Origin: Diploscapter coronatus
Lineage: Eukaryota > Nematoda > Chromadorea > Rhabditida > Rhabditidae
DNA length: 64,000 bases
Assembly: GCA_964036155.1 (NCBI GenBank)
Contig: OZ038422.1
Coordinates: 60,039,201-60,103,200 of the forward strand
Reading direction: 5' to 3'
Positions 10,771 through 31,491 of the stretch are shown here, one piece after another. Position 1 is the first letter of the stretch. Every line of letters starts with the position of its first letter. The translations under genes and the position numbers were made by a program. The notes under the pieces are model-generated. The model did not search any database. It was given only the letters and a program-made list of their open reading frames with translations, and was not told the DNA's origin.

Positions 10771-11392
10771 CCATTGTAAAAAAACTTGACAGTCGCAGTG
10801 CCCTTCGCACAAGGGGGCGGTGCGAACAGCACGCTTCCCGCTCGCGTCGCGGCATGCATTGCGAATTCATTATTCAAACTGGATTTCCACTTTCATTTAT
10901 TTTTTTCAACGTTTTCATCCGTGATTTTTATAATTATTCGGTAATTATCGATAATTAGAGCTAATTACCTTTAGGTGATTCAATGAACAGCCACTTTTCA
11001 CTTATTTCTCTCGTATTTTGCAGTGATTTTTTAAATAGATTTTTGAATTTCTTCAAAATTGTGATAATTACCGATAATTAGAACATAATTACAGATACAG
11101 GTTTTAGTTTTCTGTTTATTTCGTGTTTTTTCGTGACTTTTTATCGTTTTTCTCGATAAAATGATTTCTTGAGCATAATTTCTCAGCAAAATTATGTAAT
11201 TATATCCTAATTATCGATAATTATCGAATAATTATAAAAATCACGGATGAAAACGTTGAAAAAATAAATGAAAGTGGAAATCCAGTTTGAATAGTGAATT
11301 CGCAATGCGTGCCGCGACGCGAGCGGGAAGCGTGCTGTTCGCACCGCCCCCTTGTGCGAAGGGCACTGCGACTGTCAAGTTTTTTACAATGG
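10771..11392. mobile_element. Foldback element with about 170-bp inverted repeats
   Basis: The ends CCATTG / CAATGG begin arms of about 170 bp (10771-10945 and 11225-11392) that are inverted copies with very few mismatches. The arms include a GC-rich block, CGCACAAGGGGGCGGTGCG, which stands out from the AT-rich surroundings. The interior is rich in 'taattatcgataatta'-type palindromes. No coding sequence. I could not identify a clear target-site duplication. Confidence 0.8.
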
Positions 11393-12154
11393 ACAATAAG
11401 AAAAAATTTGGGAGACCTGAAATTATGATTTTCATGTAGAACGTACTAACAATAAGATGTTATCTAAAGATAGAAAAGACATTTTCAGTTGGACATCTCT
11501 TGGTTGAATATTTAAATAAATGCCCTGTCCTAAGTTTAGAGCTTAGGAATTAGAATTTTTGAGAGAAATTTTAATTTAGCTCGTCCTTCTGATAGCAGCT
11601 GGTGAGTTGATGATAATCTTTGCCAGAATCTTTCATCCTTTGCTCTTTTTCCAAGCTAGCCGAACTCAGTTTATGTAATATCAACTGCGTATGCTACTTT
11701 AGCCTTTCCACTTTTGTTCCTAAAGCTAAATCTTCAGTAAAAATCGAATTTATGCGAAAAAGAAAGACAGGTATCAGCCAAGGACTAATGTGGGCGGCGC
11801 CAACGCCCTTGGGTATATTTAATCTGAAAGTGTGAATTCATTCATTCATTACTTTTCTTATATCTTTCCATCAATCGTATTTGTTTTGAATAACCAAAGC
11901 TGGGACGTAGTTTATTATCGAGTAGTAGTGGGCGCATTTTCGTTTTCGAAGATTTTTGAATCCAAGACTTTGAACATATCTTCACTGTTAAAATTTTAAA
12001 AATTTCTGCCTTCTCACACATCTGCTATCAGAAATTTCCTCTTCATGTATCTTGATATCTCTATAGGAAAATTATAAGAATTTGTCTCAAAATTACAAAT
12101 TGCTAAAGATTCGAAGAATAAATCATCGACTTTTAGGTCGCAATATTTTCAACA
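11393..12154. other. Intergenic stretch upstream of the lectin gene
   Basis: AT-rich sequence without a supportable gene. It presumably holds the promoter of the lectin gene at 12155, but I see no motif that I can name. Confidence 0.4.
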
Positions 12155-14958
12155 ATGATACATTTCGTAATTGTTCTGTTTCTCTTCAAATGGTCCAATG
12201 CCTGTCTACCAATGCCAGATATGGAGCTGCCTCCTGTCCGGCCCACCACTTACGCAGGTAAATTATCACTGTGTATTAAATGAATTTGCTACTTTTGAAA
12301 AAGTCGGCTACACATGGTTTTTTTTTTCCAAATTTTGTCTCTTCACAATGAATGTGGAATGAGCTTATAGTTCAATCTGGTCTGTTTTTTGGCAAGTCGG
12401 CCATCACATTGTTTTGTAAAATCTGATAATCGTCGGTTCAGCTACCGACATTAAAGTCCAAAGTAAAGCATAAAATTTCGCAAGCTCAACAACAATAGAT
12501 ATAGATACAACGGTGTCTACATCGACACCTACAACCACGTCCACATCGACGTCTACGTCCACATCGACGTCCACGTCCACATCGACGTCCACGTCCACAT
12601 CAACGTCCACGTCCACATCAACGTCCACATGTAGTACCACAACAGCAACTATTCCAACCGATCCTTGTTTCGCAAATTCAGCTCCATTAGCTCAATCTGG
12701 TAAGTCTTAGCAATTGTTCAAGACAACCATTTTATTATCAAGTCAAGAAGAAGCCTATTGCCCGAATCCATAAATTTCATGAACCTTTTTTCGAAGGAAT
12801 CATTGTTTTCTGGAAAAATTACTGTATATGTTCCGAGAGCAAGTTCATTCATAAAATTAGATTAAAATTCATACATCAAATTTGTAAGAATAGTGTATGA
12901 ATTACAAAGAAAGCGTTATCACTTCTTTTTAACCGAACTTGGCTATCAACATCTAATTTACATGAATAAACAATCAAATCGTTTTTTTTTTTCAAAAAAT
13001 AGCATCATCTTACTCTTCCTCAATAATAATTCATTGTGATTAGAGAGTAAAGAAAGATGTCTTCTTCTTCAAGTAAAAGAACCTTTCAAATCTAAACTCA
13101 ACAATTTCAGCTGCACAATGTCCTCCTCCCTGGGAATTTGTTAACGGCAAATGCTATCAGGTGATTGCTGAATATCATCTTCGTTTTAATTTCATTTTGT
13201 GAATAGCAAGGATTTTTACAGTTTTTTGCTAATTTTGTCAGTTGGAACGACGCAGCTGCGAACTGCATGGGATTATGCACCCCTCCCTCCTCCATGTGCC
13301 ATCTACCAAGATTATACAGCCTACAGCAAAACCAGGACTTGCTTAATTATGGTAAGGAATTTCATGAGAATTTATTAATGGATAAATGAATTTGGAACAC
13401 TCAAGTTCTAAATTGCGTGTTTGTTTTTTTCATTTTGCGGCATTAATAAGACTACTCACAAAGGAGGCTAATGGTTAGAGAGACCAAATCAGTTTTCAAA
13501 ATTGATTTTAACGTTTAAATTGGTACCAGCCTGATGATCGGAGTCATGCTGATTTCAAAACTTTTTAGATCTTATTGAAAGATGTAATTTGACGTAAAAC
13601 TCATCCAAATTATGTCGAAACTGGCCAAAATTTCTTACTAACTAAATTTTATTAAAAGTTAAACAGATAATTAAAGTCATATATTGATTTTCTCCTTTTT
13701 CAGGGATTATGAATGGCGATACCGACGGCATTCATATTGATATACGTAAAGTCATCCCAGGTGATTCTAGTGTAAGTCATCATTCTACTTATAGGCAATT
13801 TTGGAAAGTAGAACGATAGAAACATACGAAAATAGTAAAGGGTTAGGGGAGGGTAGGCTAGAGCATCTTTTACTATATTATTTCGTATGTTCCTATGATT
13901 TATCGTTCTACATTTCCAAGTTGCCTACTATGATTAGTTCATGGATATTTGTTTTCATCGTTCTGTATTTTTATCTACAAAAAAATTTAGCGTCTACAAA
14001 ACAGCGATGGCCAAGAATATATGTCTACGTGTATCTTTTGGGATACTATCCGTGGGTAAGTAAACAAAAAGTTTCTCTGTAACCATGATTTTATAATAAT
14101 TGGATAATTGAATCAAAAATCTATAGCAAGAGTACCCTCGAGTGTTAGAGATCTGGATTAGAACAGTGGGCATGGCTCGTGCTGATGCCGCGAATGTTAA
14201 GGCTTGGTCTCGATTCTCGTATGGCGATCGCGACGAATCTCGAACATCCGCGTGCATCAGCACAAGTCATGATCACTACATAAATCCAGGTCTCGAATAC
14301 ATATAAAAAGAACAAGATATAATGAGTGATTGAACTTTCAACTAGTGGATAATTATTAATTATATTTAGGGAGCCGGGTAAGAAATTTAGTTAATTGCAA
14401 CGGAAGAAGAATTTGATTTTCAAAAATGCACAAATATCGCAATACAAAATCTGCATATTTTATGGTAGTGCGTTTATGAAAATCAGTTCTTCAATTTCCC
14501 GATGCGCTTTACTAAATTCCTTCAGATGGCACTGGGGATTGTGGTTGGGTGAGTCATATTTTAATCCATCTAAATGTTTACCTTTTATAAAATATATCGT
14601 TGCACAAAAATGAATTAATTTATAACGGGTATATCATTTTCGAAAACCTAAAAATTATTTTGTCTTGCTGAGAGCTTATAATAGTGTTATTTTGATGAAT
14701 TACCGTGATCATTTATTTTCGAAAATTTACTTGACTTCTCCTTTACTTATAAAAGAGATTTTGAAGTTGACTTAGACCAAGGAAAAACGAATTAAATTTC
14801 ATTAAATCCAGAAATTAATAACAACCCAAGTGTATATTTTATAATGAATATTTTAGGCAACTGAGAATGGATTATGGGGCGAACGTCCTGTAAGATTAAG
14901 TTTAATCTGTGAAAATACAAATACCGTAAACTCTCTAATAGAATCTTTCCTTCATTAG
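12155..14958 (+). CDS. Secreted C-type lectin-domain protein with Ser/Thr stalk
   Basis: Exon 1 (12155-12257) begins with a hydrophobic signal peptide (MIHFVIVLFLFKWSNAC). Exon 2 (about 12507-12699) encodes a low-complexity Thr-Ser stalk, probably O-glycosylated. The lectin fold follows in exons 13111-13159, about 13222-13352, 13704-13771, 13991-14047, 14162-14289, 14526-14548 and 14857-14958. Recognisable motifs are CYQFF...SWNDAAANC near the start, DGTGDCGW in the calcium-site region and LICEN at the end. Splice phases join in frame in this model. It is probably secreted; nematode lectins of this type act in pathogen recognition or on the cuticle surface. The last 11 codons and the stop lie inside an inverted-repeat transposon (14924-15198). 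No canonical EPN/QPD sugar motif is evident, so sugar binding is uncertain. Confidence 0.8.
12513..12650 (+). repeat. Coding minisatellite (Thr-Ser)n in the lectin stalk
   Basis: Variants of a 6-bp core (acgtcc / acatcg) are arranged in roughly 18-bp higher-order units and encode about 18 Thr-Ser dipeptides. Repeats of this kind change length by slippage or unequal crossing over, so the stalk is probably length-polymorphic. The complementary strand reads as a long Asp-Val repeat, a by-product of the composition. Confidence 0.85.
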
Positions 14959-15198
14959 AAGCCAACTTCCAATGAAAGTTCTTCCTTGCCAATTTGCCAG
15001 AACTCATCATTACCCTATTCAGATCATATTGAGAAGTGTTTTCTAATGTCTTGCAGACTTTAATGCATATTTTCCTACTAATTTCAAGTGAATATGATGT
15101 CTAAATGATGAATTATGAAAGTTTGAGAAATAGAATCTTTTATTTTTGAGAGATTGAAAATTAAAAGCCCCAAAAGGCATCTATTACAGGGTTTACGG
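14924..15198. mobile_element. Small inverted-repeat transposon (about 275 bp) overlapping the lectin 3' end
   Basis: The element starts CCGTAAACTCTCTAATAGA and ends with its inverted match TCTATTACAGGGTTTACGG, flanked on both sides by TA (14922-14923 and 15199-15200), as for Tc1/mariner-derived miniature elements. A related end sequence sits at 9548. The left end supplies the last 11 codons and the stop of the lectin gene. Confidence 0.8.
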
Positions 15199-15200
15199 TA

Positions 15201-16271
15201 TGAAATATTTTAGTTAAAAATAACTAGAAAGTGGAAGGTAGGAAAATATTTATGATCAGATTTGGGAGATTTGACCCGATATTATATTCGTTTAAATTCT
15301 TCAAGAAATATCACTTTCGATTATTAAAGACATGAAAATGTTCAGAAACTATCACTCACCCTATAGAAAATTTCCTAAAATCATATTCAATATTTAGTGC
15401 GACGCTTACTTAGCTTACTATGCCTGCGAAACGGACGAACGGGTTCCCATACCATGCTCTTGATTATCCTTCTTATCTGATGTTTTACTTGTCAAATGAA
15501 AACTGTACAAATAAATTTTTTTATCAAAAAGTGAAATGAAAATAGATCGAAAGCTATGGTTCACTAATAAAGTTGTTTAACACTCTCCAGAGAAGTCAGA
15601 TCAATTTGATTTTTATTTTCGAGACAAGTATCGACAGGTGAAGCTGGACATCTATAACTTTGCTTTCTTGAAATTTAAACTGCAAATGAATGATGAAGCG
15701 GGAATCATAGTATTTCGCAAAGAAGACTGAACTTGAAATGTCTTATTAACGCATTTGTAACACATTCCTATCATCACTTAAATTTGATTCAAATCTTTCA
15801 TTGAAGTGTTTTGATGACATGCAATTATTCATAGGAGCTACCTAGAATTGAACTTAATGCTCAGGACGAATATCTTTGAAAAATCAGTTTTATTCTATCT
15901 CAGAAATAAGATTTCCCATTATTTCAAACGTTGACTGATATATAATTTTTTCTGAAAATTTGCCCTTTTGAGAAAGAAAAATAAAAGTCTTCCATCGCTT
16001 TCAATTCCACCAAATATCAAACTCACTCATTTCAAATCAAATAAATTCACAGGAACGAGTACAAAAACTCGAAAAAAAATCCTAGAACACCTAGAAAATG
16101 ATTTAGATTTTTCGTAACATCTTTAGATAAATTGGAATTGATTTTTCTATGTTTATCATGTCGAAAAATCCTTTTTTTTGGTTCAAATAATAAAAATAGA
16201 GGTGAATAACTTATACCCAAGTGTCTAATAACTGAACATAATCAAAACAAACAGAGATCTTGAAAATACAC
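15201..16271. other. Intergenic stretch between convergent genes
   Basis: About 1 kb between the lectin gene and the duplicated block at 16272. AT-rich; no gene, RNA or repeat that I can support. Confidence 0.4.
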
Positions 16272-16724
16272 GACTTTGTTCGCCTTCAATTTTTTTGTTT
16301 CCTAATAGTAAGTTCAAGTCGTGTAATTTTCAAATCATCAATAAACCGTTGTTAGAATTGAAAGACAAAAATAAAAGCAAAGAAAGAAGAAGAAAATTAC
16401 GGTACCCGAAATTAGAAAATCCACAGGACAAAGTTATAAAACAGTATTTTCGCAATTTTCATCATCAAAAATCTTTAAGAATTGGCAGGTTTCAAAATAT
16501 TATTGGGCTGTCTTATGAGTTTTTTTCCCACTTTTCAGCTTTGGAATTTTCTGAAAATTGATTTGCGATAAATCTAAAGAGTTTACAACTTTCGTTGGTA
16601 ATTTGCCTGTTCTTCTAAAATAATATCATAAGAAAGTTTCAAGTAAAGTGGGAAAGGACTTTATAAGGCGGCAACCCAATAGAGTATCCTTTGTAAATGT
16701 TCAGCTTTCATGCATGGGGTTGCC

Positions 16725-25983
<9,259 letters not shown>

Positions 25984-26659
25984 TTTGTCTGAAAATTTGA
26001 AAGATGATCGTTTTTTAAAAACTCAAATTTTTTTTAGATATTTTCGTTGATTCGAACAACGTGACTTGCAAAAAAGAAAGTTCAAATTTACAAGAAATGT
26101 ATTTTTTGCAGAAAAATAATGAAAAACGAAGCTTGATAAGAACGATTTGATGCAAGAAAAATACGAGTTAATGGGTAAAGTTTAGGCGAAAATGAGATCA
26201 CTGCGAAATCGGTTATGATAAGTTACAATGAATCAATAAATGAAGAAATTCAAGGTTCGGAAAGCTACAAGCCCGAAATGAATGCGTGAAAGTGAAAAAT
26301 TTCACTAGTGAATTTTGGCAGTGAAAGGAATATCGAAAACTCCTATGTGAGTAGAGATAGCGGTCAAAATATCTTAGAAAGCGTGTTCAAAACTGAAACG
26401 GACTTTTCATACTTGATTTTCCAAAAGAAATTTCCGCTTCGTTTTTGAAAAATGAAGTATCACAATGAAATTCTATGGTTGATTGGGTTTTAATTCAAAT
26501 TTTCGAAAGCCAAATTTTAACGATAAGGCATAGGAATAAGAGAAACGTCTGGGATAACTTGATTTTCAAAGCTCCCAATTGAAGCTATCTTGTCATTTGA
26601 GTCACTGTATTCTGGTGAGTTTGAAGTTTCGGCCGCCGAAAGCTGCAGGTTTCCAAATT

Positions 26660-27836
26660 TCAGTCCCTGATCTTCTCCTTGATGGCCTGTCTAATCTCGT
26701 CGACGCCGTTGCGGAACTTCTCTAAATCTTCACGGTTCTGCCGCAGCTGAAATTCAAAAATTCCCAATTTTTAAAGAAAAAGTTTCAATTTTTCGAAGAA
26801 GAAAAATGTTTTAAACTTATTTGCTAAAGAAAAAAAACCGTACAATATCAGTGGCGATGAGGCCGGCCTTGAGCCTGAGATAGTCCTCGACGGTCCAATC
26901 CGACTCCTTCTTTCGATCCAACCCCACAAAAGGGCAGAAGCGCGTGTGCTCGATGTGCTCTTTCCTGAAATACTCATTTTAAAATTGGCAAAATTTCGAG
27001 AGGCGAGATTTGAAAATAAAAAAGGTTTATTTTCATTTTTGAAAATTGTTTATCCTCGAAAATAATAAATTATGGGGAAAATAGTTTTCGAAAGATTTTG
27101 GAGTCGAAATTTCTCAGATCCTGCTGACTCAATTCTGCATCAGTACCAAATTGAAAATTGGATTTTAGAGAAGACTTTAAAATTTTGTTTCTTGAAAAAA
27201 AAAAATTACCATGGATCGTCGTTCTCCTCGAATAACATCTCTTTGCCACAGAAAACGCAGCACGCGGATTCGGGACAGCCCGCCGTCGCTGTCGACTTGA
27301 AGCCGGCCAGGGCCATCTGGAAAGCAATGAAATTCGAAATATTTCCAGACATCTTTTTTAAATCCAAGATTCTTCTTCAAATAGATTTCAATCTTGCGAA
27401 AAAAAAATAAAAAAAAAAAAAAACTCCACCCATTGTTTGAGGTTCACTTTTACTTTATTCAAAATAGCTGAATATTCGATGTTTTTATTCGTTCTTACCG
27501 CAGTGGACGTGCAAGTGGCGTTGTCGATTTTGTCGAACGGCCATCTGGAAAAATGGAAAATTAATACAATTAGGGAAAGACTAATACTTTTTATAAAACT
27601 CAAATTTCAAGTACTTTTTCCAATATGGGAAAAAGAAAGAAAGGATAAAACTTTGATTTGATAGAAAAGTACTCAATTTTGGGTATAATAAAGTACTCGC
27701 AGTCCTAATTTTTATGAACTACCTACCTGGTGAACGTGGCGACTCTGCCTGCAGTGAAGATGAGTGCCTGCTGGTGCGGCTCCAAATTGCAGTCGATTGA
27801 CACCTCGCCCTCGTCTGTGAACGACACTCGGGACAT
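26660..27836 (-). CDS. bir-1: Survivin-type BIR-domain protein
   Basis: Five exons (27727-27836, about 27501-27545, about 27210-27316, about 26846-26963, about 26660-26747) encode about 157 residues, the size of survivin. It has one BIR domain with the zinc ligands in CVFCGKEM and HIEHTRFC and the typical FTRWPFDKIDNATC, followed by a charged helical C-terminus (LRQNREDLEKFRNG). Survivin homologues are subunits of the chromosomal passenger complex with Aurora B and INCENP and direct chromosome segregation and cytokinesis. There is no RING or CARD, so it is not a classical caspase inhibitor. The start lies 2 nt behind a CTTTTAG acceptor, consistent with trans-splicing. It lies 676 bp upstream of the BLM gene on the same strand; that gap is long for a nematode operon but does not exclude one. 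Confidence 0.93.
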
Positions 27837-28289
27837 TTCTAAAAGCTAAATAAAAACCAGAAAGTTTTGAAACTCCACGATTTTTTTTCCAAGTTTTTAG
27901 AATTCAGAAAAAGTAGAATTTTATGATTTCAGGAGAGGTGAAAATTTCGAGAAAAAAAACGAATAAAATTGAAAAAATACGCGAGGAAAAATCGGAATCG
28001 GAAAACTTGAGTTAAGTAAGAGGGCGAATTCTCACGTTATCAATGATCTTCCTAAGTGATAATCTACCGGTACACCAATACTGATAAGAAAACTCAGGGA
28101 AGTGATAAGGAAAGTCGATGAAAATTCGAAAAATCGCACAACTTAACGAAATTCCAGCCAATAGCAGAAATCCATTCAAACGTGGCGCGGGAAAAATGCA
28201 TTCGCATTCGAGCAGAGTTGCAAATTGAGATTGGGTGCAGAGTTCGGAGAGATAGTAGTGCACATTTTGGAGTTCGGAATACTATAAAC
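27837..28289. other. Upstream region of the survivin gene
   Basis: Non-coding AT-rich sequence with several gggaa/cgaaa stretches. It presumably contains the bir-1 promoter. No named motif recognised. Confidence 0.4.
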
Positions 28290-28472
28290 AAAATTAGCAT
28301 AAAATGGACATTTTGACAAAATTATGAATATTGATCTTTCGGTCCATTATTCATTTTTATCTCAACCATAGAAATTATTTGGTTCCATTGAGCCTCCCTA
28401 TTCCATTCCGCCTGGTAGAATGCCTCGATCTTCGCCTTCTCGACGACCATCAGCTGTTTAGAACGTGGCATT
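28290..28472 (-). mobile_element. Tc/mariner-like transposon remnant, copy 2
   Basis: On the minus strand from 28472 the frame begins MPRSKQLMVVEKAKIEAFYQ, which resembles the N-terminal helix-turn-helix start of Tc-type transposases. After about 28 residues it passes into the repeat also present at 2915-2985 and then stops. The DNA-binding and DDE parts are missing, so this is an internally deleted, inactive copy. Confidence 0.6.
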
Positions 28473-28708
28473 GTTGAAATTTTTATTTACAAGAAAAAAC
28501 GCGGGAACCGTCTATATTTATGTTGCAAGTAAAAATAGATATTTTGCGAAAATGTGGCAATTAAAAGATTTATTAAATGTTAAAATGTTTAATTACAAAC
28601 TTTCATCCATTTTTAAGAAATCAGCAGATTATTTATTAAAAGCAGTCTGAAGCTTCAACATTAAAATCTTAATGAATTATACAATAAATGGTTCAAAATT
28701 TAGGCATA

Positions 28709-29548
28709 TTAATTGCAGTCTTTCTTAAACTCGTCAGCACTTTTTTGATTAGCTACAGCCTGAGTTTTATCAAGTTTTAAAGTTAATGGATCCATTTTCG
28801 GCTTGTTTGTTCCTTTACAGCTAAGTATAATTTCTGTTGAAGAAACTGTATAGTCAATTAATTTAGAGTTAATAATTTGCGTTCGGCTTTGCTCTAGTTG
28901 AATTGGTGCACCGCTTTCTGTCGTTATCGTCCCTCCAACATCCGCTTTGACTCCATTACCAAATTGAAACGCTCCATTAGCGTCGACAGTCACATATTCT
29001 GCAGTGATAGGTTGCAGTGGTGCAAGTGTTGTGGTCGAGGTTAACATTGACGTAGAATTTGAGGTTTGAGCGCTCGGAGTGCCAACTCCTGATGTCGTAT
29101 TCGCACCCTGTGCCGCCTTCTCAACCAATTCCCTCAGCTTCTTCTGTTCCTCTTGCATTTGTTTCGTAGCGTTGCTGATTATCTCCTAAACGACGAGTAT
29201 GGAAGAGGAAAAAGAACTAATTATTGCTTTAAATGGCTCATTATCATAAGCTCATTCAAATTTTATTTTAAATAAATTACCTCCAATTCTAGCGGGGTAT
29301 AAGGAACAGGGTAGGGAACTCCGAGTTGCGCGCTGGCCGTTCTAAAATTCGCATTTAAAATCCATATCGTAAATGAAATATTAGGCATACTTTTAATACA
29401 TGTTGTTTAAACAGACCCGATGTTTCAGATTACAAGATTTCACATTTTCTTCAACGTTAATCTCGTAGTCGAGAAACTAAACGAAATCATTAACTTACTG
29501 AACGTGGCAGAAAGCGAAGAAGAAAACGAAGACGAAGTAGGCGTTCAT
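28709..29548 (-). CDS. Small secreted protein of unknown family
   Basis: Three exons (about 29501-29548, about 29281-29341, 28709-29188) give about 195 residues. The N-terminus MNAYFVFVFFFAFCHV is a signal peptide. A short proline-rich segment (GVPYPVPYTPLELE) follows, then a charged helix (MQEEQKKLRELVEKAAQ), a Ser/Thr-rich linker, and a C-terminal region with regular alternating hydrophobic residues ending in KKDCN. There are two cysteines near the C-terminus (LSCKG and KDCN). I do not recognise the family; a nematode-specific extracellular protein is the likely class. An acceptor-like AAATTTAG lies about 35 nt upstream of the start. An intergenic stretch rich in AT follows upstream to 30,140. 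Confidence 0.65.
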
Positions 29549-30844
29549 TGTTGATGGATGAAAGTTTGGCTCGAGCGGCTAAATTTTAGAATCATTTTCA
29601 CAAATAACAATAATCCTTCTTTGCAACTTGAGAATATCAGCTGAAAATCAGCCAATACAGAGAAGAGAAATGGATACATCTATGCTATGGCCTATCCAGA
29701 TATCTTTTGATTTTCAAATGATACCAGAATGCTGGGGAAGAGGAGGATATTTGAGAGTTCTGATGGCAAACTAGGAGCTTATCACTGGATCTGATTTCTT
29801 GCTCCGAAATCGGAGGTATTTATAGTTTCCAAGGTCGTCATTTCTATGGTCGCATTCTGCAACAATTTGAGTCATTAGTTCAAAACTCACCATTTGTGCC
29901 ATAGAAATTGAGAGGCCCACACAATAGCTGATATTGCCAATTAAAAAAACAGACATAAAATTGCGTTTATTATTTGATTTTTCATAGCATTCCTACGAAA
30001 TTTGTACATATTATTAGAAAAGTCATTATCGAAAATGGGCAATTTTCAAAGTTTAATGTCAGCACACTGATCAATAATATACTTGATCATTTTTAGATAT
30101 TATTCTTCAAAATCAATTTTCGAATGATAGCAACTCCACACTTTCTCTAGAAACACTCAAGTTTATCTTTTTGCAAGTTTTCACGACTTTTTTCTTCTTT
30201 CGAAAAAGTTTCAACGCTCGAATTTCTAGTTGCAAAAGTCACAAATTCGTTTTCCTGCAGCGGAGAAAGCTCTGATCGCCCAGGACGAAGTCGTACAAGC
30301 GACCCATTCTGCACACTCTGGACAGGCACAGAAACATCAGAATCATCACTCAGCGGCGAATTCGATACGGAATGCAAGGGGCTCTCTCAACTGAAACACT
30401 CCAAATGCTAGAGAGTGGCAAGTAGAGGAAAAAGAGCAAATAAGGGATCAGAATGGAATGCGAATGATTGAATAGAGGAGTGATTTTGAGTTCGAAAATA
30501 ACAAACTTTCCACAATATCATTATCTATCAAAGCCAATCTCGAAATGACGGATCGACTTATCTTTTTCGCTAACCCTAACGCCATTCATCTATCTGCCCC
30601 TACAAATTCGACCCGTTATTGCTCGATTTGTTGTTAGTTCGTTATTTCAAAATGATCATATATGAGGTCTGTAAGAAGCGAGCATTGATCAGAAAGAGAT
30701 CCAACTAGCAATGAGTCTGACTTTTATTCATATTTGGAATGATGCTCGAATCTTACAAAACATCTCTTATATAATGTTGGTGCAATAGAAAGTAGATATT
30801 TTGTATTGAAAGTAGCATTAATTTAGTTTAATGCACAAAAAAAG
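29549..30844. other. Intergenic stretch with one unassigned open frame
   Basis: Mostly AT-rich sequence. On the minus strand 30147-30389 is open and has a biased, Ser-rich composition, but it has no ATG and cannot be joined in frame to a nearby TTTCAG acceptor. I leave it uncalled; it could be a 3' exon of an unrecognised gene. Confidence 0.35.
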
Positions 30845-31346
30845 ATAATTCGTCATTGAAAGACTGTAATTATTCGAAAATGAAATGATGCTGAAGAATA
30901 CAGAATGATGTGATGTCTCGAATAATATTTGAAAAGTTATCATTTAATTTCGCAATGTTATGCCATGTAAATTTGGTACTTTCAGCGAGTAAAGTTTGAT
31001 TTATTGGAAATGAATCATACATGTACAATAAAGCTTCAAATAGTGAGGAACTTCTGTTCAACGTTTTATAATAATTATTCAGCAAAACGAATTTAAAATG
31101 TCATAAGGTGAAAGAATTAGAAAAATCGTCGCCAAATTTAGGATGAAACTAGAGTAGGATAATATTGAAATGACGTTAGAGCGATAGTACGATATGCAAA
31201 AAGACGAGAGGGAACTTACGAAATGACGACAGGTCGATACAAAGACAAATTGATATGTCAGGATTAAAGTTGGGTAAGGTAATAGACCATCCTATCGTCG
31301 TTTCGCAAATTTTCGACAAACCTAGAGAAGACTTAAGTCAGAATAG
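30845..31346. repeat. Direct repeat D, copy 1 (502 bp)
   Basis: Matches 33592-34093 with a constant offset of 2747 and no indel. The first 320 bp or so are identical by eye; about seven substitutions lie in the last third. A 71-codon frame on the minus strand (30870-31085) is identical in both copies, but I see no family signal or splice connection for it. Confidence 0.85.
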
Positions 31347-31491
31347 CTGTATGGGGTTCATTCCGTATTTTTCATAGTTTTGTATCTTTAATAAAATGAG
31401 ATTACGTCATAATATGATAACGTAATAACGGTAAATTGGTTCATGCAGAGTGTACCCCTCGTATACTTTTAGTATCTGACCCAAATACTCT

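Noticed and set aside
12404..12640. Long minus-strand frame with an Asp-Val repeat
   Set aside because: It is the antisense of the Thr-Ser minisatellite in the lectin stalk and has no signal peptide, splice logic or family.
14358..14380. 8-nt microexon in the lectin gene (GGAGCCGG between ATTTAG and GTAAGA)
   Set aside because: Including it breaks the phase to the DGTGDCGW exon, whereas skipping it gives a good lectin motif.
27072..27410. 112-codon plus-strand frame across the survivin gene
   Set aside because: Antisense shadow crossing introns of bir-1; no family signal.
26660..27836. Caspase-inhibitor type IAP
   Set aside because: Only one BIR, no RING, survivin length and C-terminal helix; the chromosomal passenger type fits better.
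30147..30389. Ser-rich minus-strand open frame, possible 3' exon
   Set aside because: No ATG, and the adjacent TTTCAG acceptor gives an early stop in every usable phase. It may belong to an unseen gene, but I cannot support it.
30870..31085. 71-codon frame repeated at 33617-33832
   Set aside because: Identical in both direct repeats, but so is the surrounding non-coding sequence; no domain or splice partner seen.
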